From Tissierellia bacterium (GTDB taxonomy: Bacteria; Bacillota; Clostridia; Tissierellales; Peptoniphilaceae), in assembly GCA_012728335.1 (NCBI GenBank), contig JAAYFG010000096.1, positions 1 to 33,554 on the forward strand: a DNA stretch of 33,554 nt, in the 5' to 3' direction. The notes beneath the pieces are model-generated. The model was not told where the DNA came from, ran no database searches, and saw only the letters and a list, made by a program, of their open reading frames with translations. Position numbers and translations under genes: made by a program. This document shows positions 23,579 to 32,725 of this stretch, piece by piece. Numbering within the stretch: position 1 is the first letter of the stretch; each line of letters opens with the position of its first letter.

Positions 23579-24439
23579 ATGTTTAGAAGAAGAAATTATT
23601 TACTTATTGCAGTAGTACTAGTACTGAGTTTAGCACTGGTAGGTTGTGGGAAAAAAGAAACTGCTGATAGTGGAAATGTAAGCGAGCCAGTAGCAGAAGA
23701 CAATGTATTAAGAGTAGGTATGGAATGTGGATATGCTCCTTATAACTGGACTCAATCTGACGATTCAAATGGAGCAGTTCCAATTGAAGGTGGCAATGAA
23801 TATGCAGGTGGATACGATGTTGAAATAGCAAAAAAAGTAGCTGAAGCACTAGGAAAAGAACTTTTAATTGTTAAAATCGATTGGGATGGACTTTCACCAG
23901 CTGTACAATCGGATAAAATAGATCTTATAATGGCAGGCATGAGTCCAACTGCTGATAGAAAAGAACAAATCGACTTTACAACTCCTTACTGGGTGAGTGA
24001 ATATGTAATGATAGTACAAGGCGATTCAGAGTATGCTAATGCAACAACATTAGAAGACTTTGCTGGAGCTAAAATCACTGGTCAATTAAACACTGTTCAC
24101 TATGATATTATAGATCAAATAGAAGGTGTAATAAAAGAAGACGCTAGAGAAGATTTTCCACAAATGAGAGTTGCACTTCAAAGTGGTGTAATTGACGGAT
24201 ATGTTGGAGAAATGCCTGAAGCTGATTCTGTTGCAATCGCAATGCCGGAATTTGCATCAATCCGTTTTGCTGAAGGAAATGGATTTGTAGTATATGACAA
24301 TGAAAATACTATTGCGGCAGGAGTTAAAAAAGGCTCGGATTTAACTGATAAAATCAGTGAAGTATTCGATACATTAACTGAAGAAGATAGACAAGCTATA
24401 ATGGATGAAGCAATTGAAAATCAGCCAGTAGCTAATTAA
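23579..24439 (+). CDS. Polar amino acid ABC transporter, substrate-binding lipoprotein
   Basis: This 286-residue extracellular lipoprotein has lipobox LVGC (C23) after an RRR-hydrophobic signal. The mature part is a type II amino-acid-binding fold (SBP_bac_3): LRVGMECGYAPYNWTQ, GGYDVEIAKKVAEALGKEL, DLIMAGMSPTADRKEQIDFT and DGYVGEMPEADS. The R in SPTADRKEQ and the D in DGYVGEMPEAD are where the family binds the amino acid backbone. AGGAGG lies ten bases before the ATG. It is controlled by the T-box leader. Ligand class (Lys, Ile or another amino acid) is open. Confidence 0.93.
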   Translation: MFRRRNYLLIAVVLVLSLALVGCGKKETADSGNVSEPVAEDNVLRVGMECGYAPYNWTQSDDSNGAVPIEGGNEYAGGYDVEIAKKVAEALGKELLIVKIDWDGLSPAVQSDKIDLIMAGMSPTADRKEQIDFTTPYWVSEYVMIVQGDSEYANATTLEDFAGAKITGQLNTVHYDIIDQIEGVIKEDAREDFPQMRVALQSGVIDGYVGEMPEADSVAIAMPEFASIRFAEGNGFVVYDNENTIAAGVKKGSDLTDKISEVFDTLTEEDRQAIMDEAIENQPVAN

Positions 24440-24450
24440 GAAGGGGTATT

Positions 24451-25173
24451 ATGGAAAAGGCAATACAAATTTTTCAAGATAATTCACAGATGTTCCTAGA
24501 TGGAACTATAAAGACATTACAGATATCAATATTAGGTACATTAATAGGATTGTTAATCGGTCTTATTGTGGCTTCAATTAAAACCATACCTAAACAAAAA
24601 GGTATAAAAGGGGTAATACACAAAATTGTTGTGATGTTACTAGATTTATATATTCTTATTTTTAGGGGAACACCAATGATGGTTCAGGCAGTATTGATAT
24701 TTTATGGTATTCCATATTTGTATGGAGTTTCTACAGATGTTAATATTACAGCATTTTTGATTGTATCTATAAATACAGGTGCATATATGTCAGAAGTTGT
24801 TAGAGGTGGTATTATAGGAATTGATAAGGGTCAGTTTGAAGCTGCATATGCCAGTGGAATGACCCATATTCAAACTATGATTTATGTAATAGGACCTCAA
24901 GCCATTAGAAATATTCTTCCAGCAACAGGAAATGAGTTCGTAATCAATATAAAAGATACTTCTGTACTAAATGTTATTGGTTATAATGAGCTATTTAGAG
25001 TTACTAAGACTATTTCTGGGAGCAGTTTTGATGTATTTAACACTTACATCGTAACTGCAGTAATCTATCTGTTCTTGACTACTGTTATTACTTATATATT
25101 GAGACATTTAGAGAAGAAATTTGAAGGTCCAGAAAGTTATCAACTTCAAATGGGCAATCAACATCAAATATGA
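24451..25173 (+). CDS. Polar amino acid ABC transporter permease
   Basis: This 240-residue permease of the HisMQ/GlnP type has about five membrane helices. The conserved helix 1 region [21 protein letters not shown] and the EAA loop ([20 protein letters not shown], then [16 protein letters not shown]) are clear; the latter contacts the ATPase. Only one permease gene is present, so it probably works as a homodimer. It starts 11 bases after the binding protein gene, behind AAGGGG, and overlaps the next frame. Confidence 0.94.
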   Translation: MEKAIQIFQDNSQMFLDGTIKTLQISILGTLIGLLIGLIVASIKTIPKQKGIKGVIHKIVVMLLDLYILIFRGTPMMVQAVLIFYGIPYLYGVSTDVNITAFLIVSINTGAYMSEVVRGGIIGIDKGQFEAAYASGMTHIQTMIYVIGPQAIRNILPATGNEFVINIKDTSVLNVIGYNELFRVTKTISGSSFDVFNTYIVTAVIYLFLTTVITYILRHLEKKFEGPESYQLQMGNQHQI

Positions 25174-25181
25174 GGTGTGAA

Positions 25182-25913
25182 ATGGAAAATTTATTAAAAA
25201 TAGAACAATTAGAAAAAAACTTTGGGACAAATAAAGTACTAAAGGGAATAAATTTATCTGTAAAAAAAGGTGATGTTGTAGCTATTATAGGATCATCAGG
25301 TTCAGGTAAAAGCACATTGCTAAGATGTATTAATCAATTGGAAGAACCGACATCTGGAGCCATTTGCTTTAAAGATAAAAACTTGCTAAGTGATGATTCG
25401 GATATAAGAATTGCTAGGACAAAAATGGCAATGGTATTTCAATCTTTCAATCTGTACAATAATCTAAATGTCCTTAGAAACTGTACGATTGGACAAGAAA
25501 AAGTATTGAAGATATCCAGGGAAGAAGCTGAAGCTACAGCAAAGGCAAATCTTGAAAAAGTTGGAATGCTTCAATATATAGACGCAAAGCCATCACAATT
25601 GTCAGGTGGTCAAAAACAAAGGGTTGCCATTGCAAGATCGCTTTCGATGAATCCAGAGATGATGCTATTTGATGAACCTACATCTGCTCTTGACCCAGAA
25701 ATGGTTGGAGAGGTATTAGATGTAATGAAGGACCTTGCAAAAAATGGTATGACTATGATTGAGGTTACACATGAAATGGGTTTTGCCAAAGAAGTTGCCG
25801 ATGAAATCGTGTTTATGGACCAAGGAGTAGTTGCTGAAATTGGAGCCCCAGAAGACTTTTTCAATAATCCAAAAGAAGAGAGAACGAGAGAGTTCTTAAA
25901 GAGAGTACTATAA
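25182..25913 (+). CDS. Polar amino acid ABC transporter ATP-binding protein
   Basis: This 243-residue ATPase is of the GlnQ/HisP group. Walker [10 protein letters not shown]-loop MVFQSFNLY, signature LSGGQKQR, Walker [12 protein letters not shown] and H-loop VTHEM are all present. I chose ATG 25182 (MENLLKIE), with GAGGTG just upstream; ATG 25170 overlaps the permease stop as ATGA but lacks a ribosome site. It is the last gene of the T-box operon and is followed by a terminator. Confidence 0.95.
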   Translation: MENLLKIEQLEKNFGTNKVLKGINLSVKKGDVVAIIGSSGSGKSTLLRCINQLEEPTSGAICFKDKNLLSDDSDIRIARTKMAMVFQSFNLYNNLNVLRNCTIGQEKVLKISREEAEATAKANLEKVGMLQYIDAKPSQLSGGQKQRVAIARSLSMNPEMMLFDEPTSALDPEMVGEVLDVMKDLAKNGMTMIEVTHEMGFAKEVADEIVFMDQGVVAEIGAPEDFFNNPKEERTREFLKRVL

Positions 25914-25918
25914 AATAT

Positions 25919-25952
25919 ACCTCTGTTCCAAATGTGGAATAGAGGTTTTTTG
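25919..25952 (+). terminator. Terminator of the amino acid transporter operon
   Basis: ACCTCTGTTCCA-AATG-TGGAATAGAGGT forms a 12 bp stem with one G-U pair, followed by six T. Confidence 0.92.
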
Positions 25953-26037
25953 TTTGTAAATTTTTCGACAAGTCATTTTATCTCTTGAAATGATTGGGTA
26001 TTACTAAAGTATCTGAGATAAAGAAAGGAGTGTAGCT

Positions 26038-27525
26038 TTGAATGTACTATTTGACAAATTTAAGGACACAGCTTCGTCGGTACTGCCGATTACTATTATA
26101 GTTGTACTTTTAACCCTATTTGTCGTCCCAGTGGAAAGTGTGTTAGTATATAGATTTATCATAGGTTCAGTAGTGATAATGATAGGACTTTCAATATTTC
26201 TTTGGGGTGCAGAATTAGGTATAGGAGAAATTGGAGAGATAATGGGTGGTTTTGTCGCGAAGAGCAATAAAAACTACATAGTTGCTATTATGGGCTTTAT
26301 ATTAGGCTTTATAATAACAATTGCAGAGCCAGATTTAATGATTTTGGCAAATCAAGTTGAACAGGCATCAGGCGGAATAATCAATAGATATACAATACTT
26401 ATAGTAGTTTCCATAGGTGTTGGAATAATGGTCGCATTAGGTTTTTTTAGAATTTTATACGACTTTAAAATGAATGTTCAATTTACTATTCTTTACGGTA
26501 TGATAATATTTCTTGCACTTTTCGTATCAGAAGAGTTTTTAGCTATAGCTTTTGATTCATCAGGAGCAACTACTGGAGCCATGACTACACCGTTTTTTCT
26601 AGCGTTAGCCTATGGTGTATCAAAATTAAAAGGTAGTGGTACTTCTGAGGAAGACAGTTTTGGAATGGTAGGAATTGCATCTGCAGGACCAATATTTGGT
26701 GTAATGCTTATGAGCATTATTTCCGGCGTAAGTAAAATTCAAGGTGAAGCGGAAATAGTAATAAGTGCAGAAGGAATTTTAGGACCATTTTTAGAACAAA
26801 TTCCTATAATGTTTAAAGATTCAGTGATGGCAGTATTGCCCCTTACAATATTGTTCATTGTCTTTAACAGACTATTTATAAAGATTAAGAGAAGAGATTT
26901 AAGGAAGATTTATTTAGGACTAATTTATACATTCATAGGTTTGGTAACTTTTCTAGTGGGAGTTAATGCTGGATTTATGGATTTAGCAAGAGTCATAGGA
27001 AGTGAAGTCGCTGCTAAAAGTGGAGTGATGTTAGTTGGACTAGGATTTTTATTGGGTATGGTAGTAGTATTGGCTGAGCCGGCTGTATATGTACTTTCCA
27101 AACAGGTTGAAGACGTTACAGGTGGATCTATTTCTAGAAAGATGATACTTACGACACTTTCAATAGGAGTTGCCTGTGCAGTAGGATTATCTATGATTAG
27201 AATACTATTTCCAGCAGTGAAATTATGGATGTTCATAATACCTGGGTTTATCATAAGTGTGATTTTAAGCTATAAAGTACCACCAATTTTTGTAGGTATT
27301 GCCTTTGACTCGGGAGGAGTGGCATCAGGGCCCATGACGGCAACTTTCATATTGGCACTGTCACAAGGAGCGGCAGAGATGATTCCAACGGCAAATGTTT
27401 TGGTAGACGGGTTTGGAGTCATTGCAATGGTAGCCATGACACCGGTATTAGCAATTCATATACTGGGACTTATATATCAAAGGAATTTGGATAAAGGGGG
27501 AGAAGCAATTGACCAGATTAATTAA
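26038..27525 (+). CDS. Tandem DUF1538 membrane protein, putative transporter
   Basis: This 495-residue integral membrane protein of the DUF1538 family is built from two similar halves in the same order, offset by ~250 residues. VLPITI (16-21) matches VLPLTI (267-272). AEPDLMILANQV (96-107) matches AEPAVYVLSKQV (346-357). FDSSGATTGAMT (172-183) matches FDSGGVASGPMT (423-434). Each half has about six hydrophobic segments; the FDS-G-G-MT blocks look like re-entrant or half-helix substrate sites. A transport role is inference from this architecture. The start is TTG, with AAAGGAG seven bases upstream. Its end overlaps the PII-like gene by 17 bases, which points to joint function. Confidence 0.85.
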   Translation: MNVLFDKFKDTASSVLPITIIVVLLTLFVVPVESVLVYRFIIGSVVIMIGLSIFLWGAELGIGEIGEIMGGFVAKSNKNYIVAIMGFILGFIITIAEPDLMILANQVEQASGGIINRYTILIVVSIGVGIMVALGFFRILYDFKMNVQFTILYGMIIFLALFVSEEFLAIAFDSSGATTGAMTTPFFLALAYGVSKLKGSGTSEEDSFGMVGIASAGPIFGVMLMSIISGVSKIQGEAEIVISAEGILGPFLEQIPIMFKDSVMAVLPLTILFIVFNRLFIKIKRRDLRKIYLGLIYTFIGLVTFLVGVNAGFMDLARVIGSEVAAKSGVMLVGLGFLLGMVVVLAEPAVYVLSKQVEDVTGGSISRKMILTTLSIGVACAVGLSMIRILFPAVKLWMFIIPGFIISVILSYKVPPIFVGIAFDSGGVASGPMTATFILALSQGAAEMIPTANVLVDGFGVIAMVAMTPVLAIHILGLIYQRNLDKGGEAIDQIN

Positions 27526-28204
27526 GACAGATGGAAAGATTTTCTTTGGAATAGTCAATTGCGGATTGGCTAGTAAAGTGACTAAAGAAATCGTAAAGAT
27601 GGATATTGGAAACTGTACTACTTTTTTAGGAAGTGGTAGTGCAAACAATGATTTATTACATTTTTTAGGAATAGATGAAGTTAGAAAAGAAATAATAATG
27701 GTATTGGCAAATTCTGAAAACGATGAAAGATTGCATAGATTGGTTAAAGAAAAGTTCAAGTTTAATAAACCTAATACGGGGATTGCCTTTTCAGTACCAA
27801 TAGAGAGTGTACTTTTGAAGGAAGGTATGAATAGAGATGAGATTCAGCCTAAAGGGAGGGAAAAAATGGACTACAAAGCCATATTTACAATAGTTGAAAG
27901 AGGTTTGGGAGATGATGTCATCAGTGCAGCAGAATCTGTTGGAGCTATGGGAGCTACAGTAGTTCATGGAAGAGGTTCAGGGTCTCATGACAAAGCGAGT
28001 ATATTTAATTTAGTCGTAGAACCGGAGAAAGAGATAGTATTAATATTGGCTAAAGATGTTGAAGTAGACAAAATTGTGAAAGCGATAGATGACGAAATAG
28101 ATATATCGAGTCCTGGGAAAGGCATAATATTTGTATTAGATGTAGATAGAACTACTGGATTATTAGATTATTCAAAGTATGAAGAAGCAAAAGATAGCAA
28201 ATAA
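27509..28204 (+). CDS. Tandem PII-like signalling protein
   Basis: This 231-residue cytoplasmic protein appears to hold two GlnB/PII-like domains in one chain. Domain 1 (~8-105) has a short, altered T-loop region (FLGSGSANNDLLHF) and ends PNTGIAFSVPIESVL. Domain 2 (~120-225) is closer to the canonical form: IVERGLGDDVISAAESVGA, ATVVHGRGSGSHDK and the ending SPGKGIIFVLDVDRTTGLL, which fits a nucleotide-binding B-loop/C-loop. The canonical uridylylated T-loop tyrosine is not visible. It starts at TTG within the DUF1538 frame, behind AAAGGGGGAGA. PII proteins commonly regulate an adjacent transporter by nucleotide binding, so this one probably gates the DUF1538 protein. Confidence 0.82.
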   Translation: MTRLIKTDGKIFFGIVNCGLASKVTKEIVKMDIGNCTTFLGSGSANNDLLHFLGIDEVRKEIIMVLANSENDERLHRLVKEKFKFNKPNTGIAFSVPIESVLLKEGMNRDEIQPKGREKMDYKAIFTIVERGLGDDVISAAESVGAMGATVVHGRGSGSHDKASIFNLVVEPEKEIVLILAKDVEVDKIVKAIDDEIDISSPGKGIIFVLDVDRTTGLLDYSKYEEAKDSK

Positions 28205-28265
28205 TGATGTAGTGGAAGATACTGCTTTGACAATAAAATATTCATATTCATTAATTGACCTTTAA

Positions 28266-28274
28266 TGATATAAT
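28266..28274 (+). promoter_or_regulatory. Extended -10 promoter before the metallo-hydrolase gene
   Basis: TGATATAAT is an extended -10 element only 20 bases before the ATG. A perfect -35-like TTGACA lies at 28227-28232 but is too far from it; a weak ATTAAT at 28250 would pair with that -35. Confidence 0.4.
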
Positions 28275-28293
28275 GAACTGTGGAGGAATTATA

Positions 28294-29091
28294 ATGAAGA
28301 TGAAATTTTGTTCACTTTCCAGTGGAAGCAGTGGAAATTGTCAATATATAGAAACTGAAAATTCAAAGATTTTAGTAGATGCAGGAATGTCTGGTAAAAA
28401 GATAGAAGAGCTATTAAAATCAATAGATGTAGAAGCTAAAGATCTCGATGCAATCTTTGTAACTCATGAACACAATGACCATTGTGCAGGAGTTGGAGTC
28501 TTATCAAGGAGATATGACCTACCAGTATTTGCAAATAAAGATACTTGGGAAGCTATGCTACCTACGATAAAAGAAGTAAAAGAATCCAATATCAAAGTCT
28601 TTGACATAGAAAAAGATTTTGAATTTAGGGATTTGCATATAGTTCCCGTTCCACTTTTTCATGATGCAGTAAATGCCAATGGATTTGTATTGGAAAATGA
28701 AAAGTCCAAAGTAAGTATAGTGACTGACACCGGTTGGGTGAGTAGTGATATGAAGGAACTCATATTGAACTCTAATCTCTATTTTATCGAATCAAATCAC
28801 GATGAAGATATGCTGAAAAATGGACATTACTCGTGGGTACTAAAGCAAAGAATTCTAAGTACGAGAGGGCATTTATCAAACTTTCATACAGCAACTCTTT
28901 TAGGAGAAATCCTAAAGGCGAATAGAGAGAGAATTATATTGTCCCATTTAAGTTCTGACAATAATACTCCTACACTTGCTTATGAAACAGTATACGAGTA
29001 TTTAGATCAAAAGGGCTATGATATAGAAAGAGAAGATGTGTTGTTAAGCGTTGCACCAAGATATTCTGCAACGGAATTAATTGAATTATAG
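28294..29091 (+). CDS. Metallo-beta-lactamase-fold hydrolase, WalJ/YycJ-like
   Basis: This 265-residue hydrolase of the metallo-beta-lactamase fold binds two metal ions. The metal motif is VTHEHNDHCAG (HEHNDH at 58-63), with further ligands in VPLFHDA and VTDTGWV. The N-terminal KFCSLSSGSSGNC and the IESNHD and ILSHLSSDNN blocks match the YycJ/WalJ group, which in Bacillus sits in the walRK operon and acts in DNA processing or cell-wall control. Here no walRK neighbours are seen. I chose ATG 28294, seven bases after GGAGG. SurE follows after eight bases. Confidence 0.88.
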   Translation: MKMKFCSLSSGSSGNCQYIETENSKILVDAGMSGKKIEELLKSIDVEAKDLDAIFVTHEHNDHCAGVGVLSRRYDLPVFANKDTWEAMLPTIKEVKESNIKVFDIEKDFEFRDLHIVPVPLFHDAVNANGFVLENEKSKVSIVTDTGWVSSDMKELILNSNLYFIESNHDEDMLKNGHYSWVLKQRILSTRGHLSNFHTATLLGEILKANRERIILSHLSSDNNTPTLAYETVYEYLDQKGYDIEREDVLLSVAPRYSATELIEL

Positions 29092-29099
29092 GAGAGAAA

Positions 29100-29849
29100 A
29101 TGAATATATTATTAACTAATGATGATGGAATAATGTCACCAGGTTTGATTGAACTTGCATATGCATTACAAAAGAAACATAATGTGTATATAGTAGCACC
29201 AGAAACAGAGCAATCGGCAAAAAGCCAAGCAATAACCATAAAATCGGAGATGCAACTTAAGAAGCATGATATTAAAGGAATAGTAAATGATGCATTTTCA
29301 TTGTCGGGAACTCCGGCAGACTGTGTAAGAGTTGCATTGGACGTATTATATAAGGACGAAATAGATTTGGTGTTTTCAGGAACAAATAGAGGCTTAAATG
29401 CTGGAGCAGATATTCTTTATTCAGGAACGGTATCTGCTTGTGTTGAAGGAAATGTATATAAACTTCCAGGAGTAGCAGTTTCAGCAGAAGTTTATGAAGA
29501 AGAACCAGTAGACTTTGTTACAGCGGCTAAATATGCGGTAGATATTTTCGAGGAATATAAAACTCTTATTATGGGAAGACAGATAGTTTTAAATATCAAT
29601 GTCCCACATATAAAAGAGGGAGAAATCAAAGGCGTAAAAGTATGTGAAGTAGGCGATGTGATTTACGACAGCTTCATAATAGAGAATGAAAATGAAAATG
29701 GCAAGACCATAAAAGGGAACGGAAGACAAGTTCGTGAGTTTATTGAAGGTAGTGACAGATACTATCTAGATAAAGACTATGTCACCATAAGTCCAATCCA
29801 ATACAGATTTAATGATCCGGAATTACTAAAAATATTTAACGGAAAATAA
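29100..29849 (+). CDS. surE: 5'/3'-nucleotidase SurE
   Basis: This 249-residue cytoplasmic nucleoside monophosphate phosphatase carries the family start MNILLTNDDGIMSPGL, with metal-binding D8 and D9. Other marks are PETEQSAKSQAITI (the conserved serine), LSGTPADCVR, and SGTNRGLNAGADILYSGTVSA with the metal-ligand Asn. GGAGAG lies just before the ATG. It is co-transcribed with the metallo-hydrolase and closed by the terminator just after its stop. Confidence 0.96.
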   Translation: MNILLTNDDGIMSPGLIELAYALQKKHNVYIVAPETEQSAKSQAITIKSEMQLKKHDIKGIVNDAFSLSGTPADCVRVALDVLYKDEIDLVFSGTNRGLNAGADILYSGTVSACVEGNVYKLPGVAVSAEVYEEEPVDFVTAAKYAVDIFEEYKTLIMGRQIVLNINVPHIKEGEIKGVKVCEVGDVIYDSFIIENENENGKTIKGNGRQVREFIEGSDRYYLDKDYVTISPIQYRFNDPELLKIFNGK

Positions 29850-29850
29850 A

Positions 29851-29888
29851 AGAGAGTCAGCACAGATACGTGCTACTCTCTATTTTTT
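29851..29888 (+). terminator. Terminator after surE
   Basis: AGAGAGT and AGCAC (with one bulged C) pair with GTGCT and ACTCTCT, followed by six T. Confidence 0.9.
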
Positions 29889-30021
29889 GATTAGTCATAT
29901 TTTGATAATGGAAATTATGTGATTTAAAAGCATGAATAGTGCAAAGAATATAAAAACACAAGTAAGAATAAACGCATGTGTAAAATACATTAAAAAAGTA
30001 GAAATAAATTGGGTTTTCACC

Positions 30022-30050
30022 TTGACAAGTTTTAAGCAAAGGTGTATTCT
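30022..30050 (+). promoter_or_regulatory. Promoter of the alcohol dehydrogenase gene
   Basis: TTGACA (perfect) and TATTCT are spaced by 17 bases, 68 bases before the ATG. Confidence 0.68.
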
Positions 30051-30117
30051 TTAAATAAAGATAGTTAAACATTTAATTAACACATAGGACGACTTAATTT
30101 AAAGGAGGAAATATAAA

Positions 30118-31278
30118 ATGGCAGTAGGAAGTTTTAAAATACCTGGAGATATTGTTTTTGGTGAAGGTTCATTTGAACATTTAGCAAATCTTGAAGGCAA
30201 AAAAGCTATAATCGTAACTGGTGGTAGCTCAATGAAGAGATTCGGTTTCTTAGAAAAAGCAGAAGAAATTTTGAAAAAGGGCGGATTTGAAGTAAAAATA
30301 TTTGAAGGTGTTGAAGAAAACCCTTCAGTAGAAACTGTAATCGCTGGTAAAGAAGCGATGTTAGAATTTGAACCAGACTGGATAATAGCTTTAGGTGGTG
30401 GTTCTCCACTAGATGCGGCAAAAATAATGTGGACATTCTATGAATATCCTGAAATGACTTTTGATGAATTATTAAATGCTCCTGCATTTCCTAAATTGAG
30501 AAATAAAGCAAGACTTGCTTGTATTCCATCTACTTCAGGAACAGCATCAGAAATTACAGCATTTTCAGTAATCACTGATACAGCAAATCATATAAAATAT
30601 CCATTGGCATCACCTGAAATAGTAGCAGACGTTGCAATAATTGACCCTATAATTCCAGCAAAAATGCCTAAACATATTACTGCAAACACTGGAATGGATG
30701 TACTGGCTCATGCTACAGAAGCACTTGTATCATCAGCAGCAAGTGATTATACAGATGCTCTTGCAATTCATGCAATTAAATTAGTATTTGCAAACTTGAA
30801 AACGGCTTATGAAGAACCAGACAATATATATGCAAGAGAAAGAATGCACAATGCTTCTGCAATGGCAGGTATGGCATTTACTTCTGCATCACTAGGTCTT
30901 GTTCACTCATTGGCTCATAAAGTTGGTGGAGAATTTGGTATTACTCACGGACTTGCAAATGCAATCTTAATGCCATATATAGTTCAATTCAACAGAAAAG
31001 CTAGTAATAAAGTGGATTTAATTGAAAAGGAATTGGGAATCGAAGATTATCCAAAGGCGATTAAAGAATTAAATCTTAGCTTAAATATACCTCTAAGCCT
31101 AAAAGAAGTGACTGATTTTGGTTTAAACAATGAAGCAAAATGGAATGAAGTAATAGACAGAATGAGCGCTAATGCTTATGCTGATCCATGTACGCTAACT
31201 AATCCAAGAGAATCTAATCCAGAAATTGTAAAAATGATTTATAATCATGCATATAATGGTGAAGATATACTTGATTAA
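30118..31278 (+). CDS. Iron-containing alcohol dehydrogenase
   Basis: This 386-residue NAD(P)-dependent group III alcohol dehydrogenase would reduce aldehydes to alcohols or act in reverse during fermentation. The nucleotide-binding loop is GGGSPLDAAK (93-102). The four iron ligands are D194, H198 (in NTGMDVLAHATEALVS), H263 (GLVHSLAHKVGG) and H277 (GITHGLANAILMP). It resembles clostridial butanol or propanediol dehydrogenases. The strong AAAGGAGG site and the codon choice suggest high expression. It is a single-gene transcript. It needs Fe2+, which ties it loosely to the iron-uptake genes of this window. Confidence 0.95.
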   Translation: MAVGSFKIPGDIVFGEGSFEHLANLEGKKAIIVTGGSSMKRFGFLEKAEEILKKGGFEVKIFEGVEENPSVETVIAGKEAMLEFEPDWIIALGGGSPLDAAKIMWTFYEYPEMTFDELLNAPAFPKLRNKARLACIPSTSGTASEITAFSVITDTANHIKYPLASPEIVADVAIIDPIIPAKMPKHITANTGMDVLAHATEALVSSAASDYTDALAIHAIKLVFANLKTAYEEPDNIYARERMHNASAMAGMAFTSASLGLVHSLAHKVGGEFGITHGLANAILMPYIVQFNRKASNKVDLIEKELGIEDYPKAIKELNLSLNIPLSLKEVTDFGLNNEAKWNEVIDRMSANAYADPCTLTNPRESNPEIVKMIYNHAYNGEDILD

Positions 31279-31298
31279 TTAATAGCCTTATATAAAAG

Positions 31299-31333
31299 AT
31301 GCAGTGCTGGTAGTTTACGGTACTGCATTTTTT
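31299..31333 (+). terminator. Terminator after the alcohol dehydrogenase gene
   Basis: ATGCAGT pairs with ACTGCAT across a 16-base loop, followed by six T. Confidence 0.82.
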
Positions 31334-31349
31334 ACTGTCGGAAGTAGTA

Positions 31350-31378
31350 TTTAACTTTAGCAGTAATTGTGATAAAAT
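31350..31378 (+). promoter_or_regulatory. Candidate promoter of the lipoprotein gene
   Basis: TTTAAC and TAAAAT are spaced by 17 bases about 47 bases before the ATG. The match is moderate. Confidence 0.35.
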
Positions 31379-31424
31379 AAACGATAGAGTATTTTTAACA
31401 CAAATCTATTTAGGCGGTGGACAT

Positions 31425-32654
31425 ATGAAAAAAAGTGTAGTTGTTTTATTATTCATGCTTGGACTTCTATTAATCGGTTGTGAAAAAGATGAAAAGTATG
31501 TAGGAAATGCCAATAGTGAAACTGTAGAGATGCTTTCAGATGTATTACATAATTATGAAAAAATCAAAACTAAGTCAATGAAAGTAGATAAAAAATATAA
31601 AGAGACAATAGACGGCGAAGTATTTTACAGAGTAGTTGGGGAGGACGGATTTGAGGATTTTGCATCTTATGTGGAAATGCTTAAAGAGACTTTTACTGGC
31701 GATTTAGTTGGTCGATATGAAACTTTTAGTGATTATCTAGAAGAAATATTTGCAATACATGATGGATATATTTATGTGAGAAAAGACGATCTAGATTTTT
31801 TGAATGTTTCTTTTGGGAGAAAGATAGACTATGGGACTATTGATATTTTATTTAAAGATGACGGCATAATGATAATTAGTTATAGAAGTCTTGACAATAA
31901 CCCTTTTGGCAGTAGTTATTCTGAAGATACGCTGATATTTAAAGAAGAAAATGGCAAGTATTTAATCTCAGATAATGATGGAGATATATACTTTAAATAC
32001 GGAAGGATAAAGGACAGTAATATTGCTGATAAAATAAGAGAATATTACAATATATCTGAATCTGATAATAAGATTGTATTTGATAGTTTAACATATGAAT
32101 GGAAAGACGAAGACTTGAGCATTGAACTATTTACAGTGTACAGTGCAGAAAAATCTAATTTAAAGCTTGAAAACGCATGTTATATAACGAGTAATAATGG
32201 TGAAATCGTAGAATTAGAAGAAGCGATTATTGAAGATGGAAAAATAGTTAATAAAGTGTTTTCTGAAATATATCCTGAGAATGATGGCGTGGAAATGCTC
32301 ATTGCAATAGCTGATGAAGATGACTATTCCCCTGAAGAAGTAGATATAAACTATATATACTTTCCAAAGGAAACTGAAGACGTATTTAATGAGATTTCAA
32401 AAAGTGAAGATGAGATAAAAAACAAGTTTATTATAATAGAGAAGTATTTAAACGATTCTGAATTAACCATAAATGGGAAAAGAGATAAAAGCTATTTTTA
32501 CTTAGGTGTATCAGGTGATTTGGACTTTGAAATAAAAAATGATGATGGTGAATATGACTTTAATACTGATGATGTATTATTGGATAAAACCTTACCTGAA
32601 ACAGTAAAAAAAGTAGATATAAAAACAATTTTAGAGTATTTGGGAAATTGGTAG
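31425..32654 (+). CDS. Lipoprotein of unknown function
   Basis: This is a 409-residue secreted lipoprotein with lipobox LIGC (C19) after MKKSVVVLLFMLGLL. I do not recognise the mature part. It is strongly acidic (many Asp/Glu, for example AIADEDDYSPEEVD) and appears beta-rich with alternating hydrophobic residues. It has no cysteine in obvious pairs except C19 and one near residue 252, and shows no repeat or catalytic motif. AGGCGGTGG lies upstream of the ATG. It could be a surface sensor or adhesion protein. YjjG follows after 71 bases with no terminator between. Confidence 0.78.
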   Translation: MKKSVVVLLFMLGLLLIGCEKDEKYVGNANSETVEMLSDVLHNYEKIKTKSMKVDKKYKETIDGEVFYRVVGEDGFEDFASYVEMLKETFTGDLVGRYETFSDYLEEIFAIHDGYIYVRKDDLDFLNVSFGRKIDYGTIDILFKDDGIMIISYRSLDNNPFGSSYSEDTLIFKEENGKYLISDNDGDIYFKYGRIKDSNIADKIREYYNISESDNKIVFDSLTYEWKDEDLSIELFTVYSAEKSNLKLENACYITSNNGEIVELEEAIIEDGKIVNKVFSEIYPENDGVEMLIAIADEDDYSPEEVDINYIYFPKETEDVFNEISKSEDEIKNKFIIIEKYLNDSELTINGKRDKSYFYLGVSGDLDFEIKNDDGEYDFNTDDVLLDKTLPETVKKVDIKTILEYLGNW

Positions 32655-32725
32655 ATAAATAACAAAAATAGTAATATACTGTGTATAGACGATGCTGGAT
32701 TTGAGAAAATAAAGTGAGGTTATAA

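Noticed and set aside
23604..23849. His/Leu-rich minus-strand ORF (81 residues)
   Set aside because: The odd composition comes from reading the lipoprotein gene backwards; no start signals.
26925..27254. 109-residue minus-strand ORF opposite the DUF1538 gene
   Set aside because: It is a shadow of the duplicated membrane protein, with no ribosome site.
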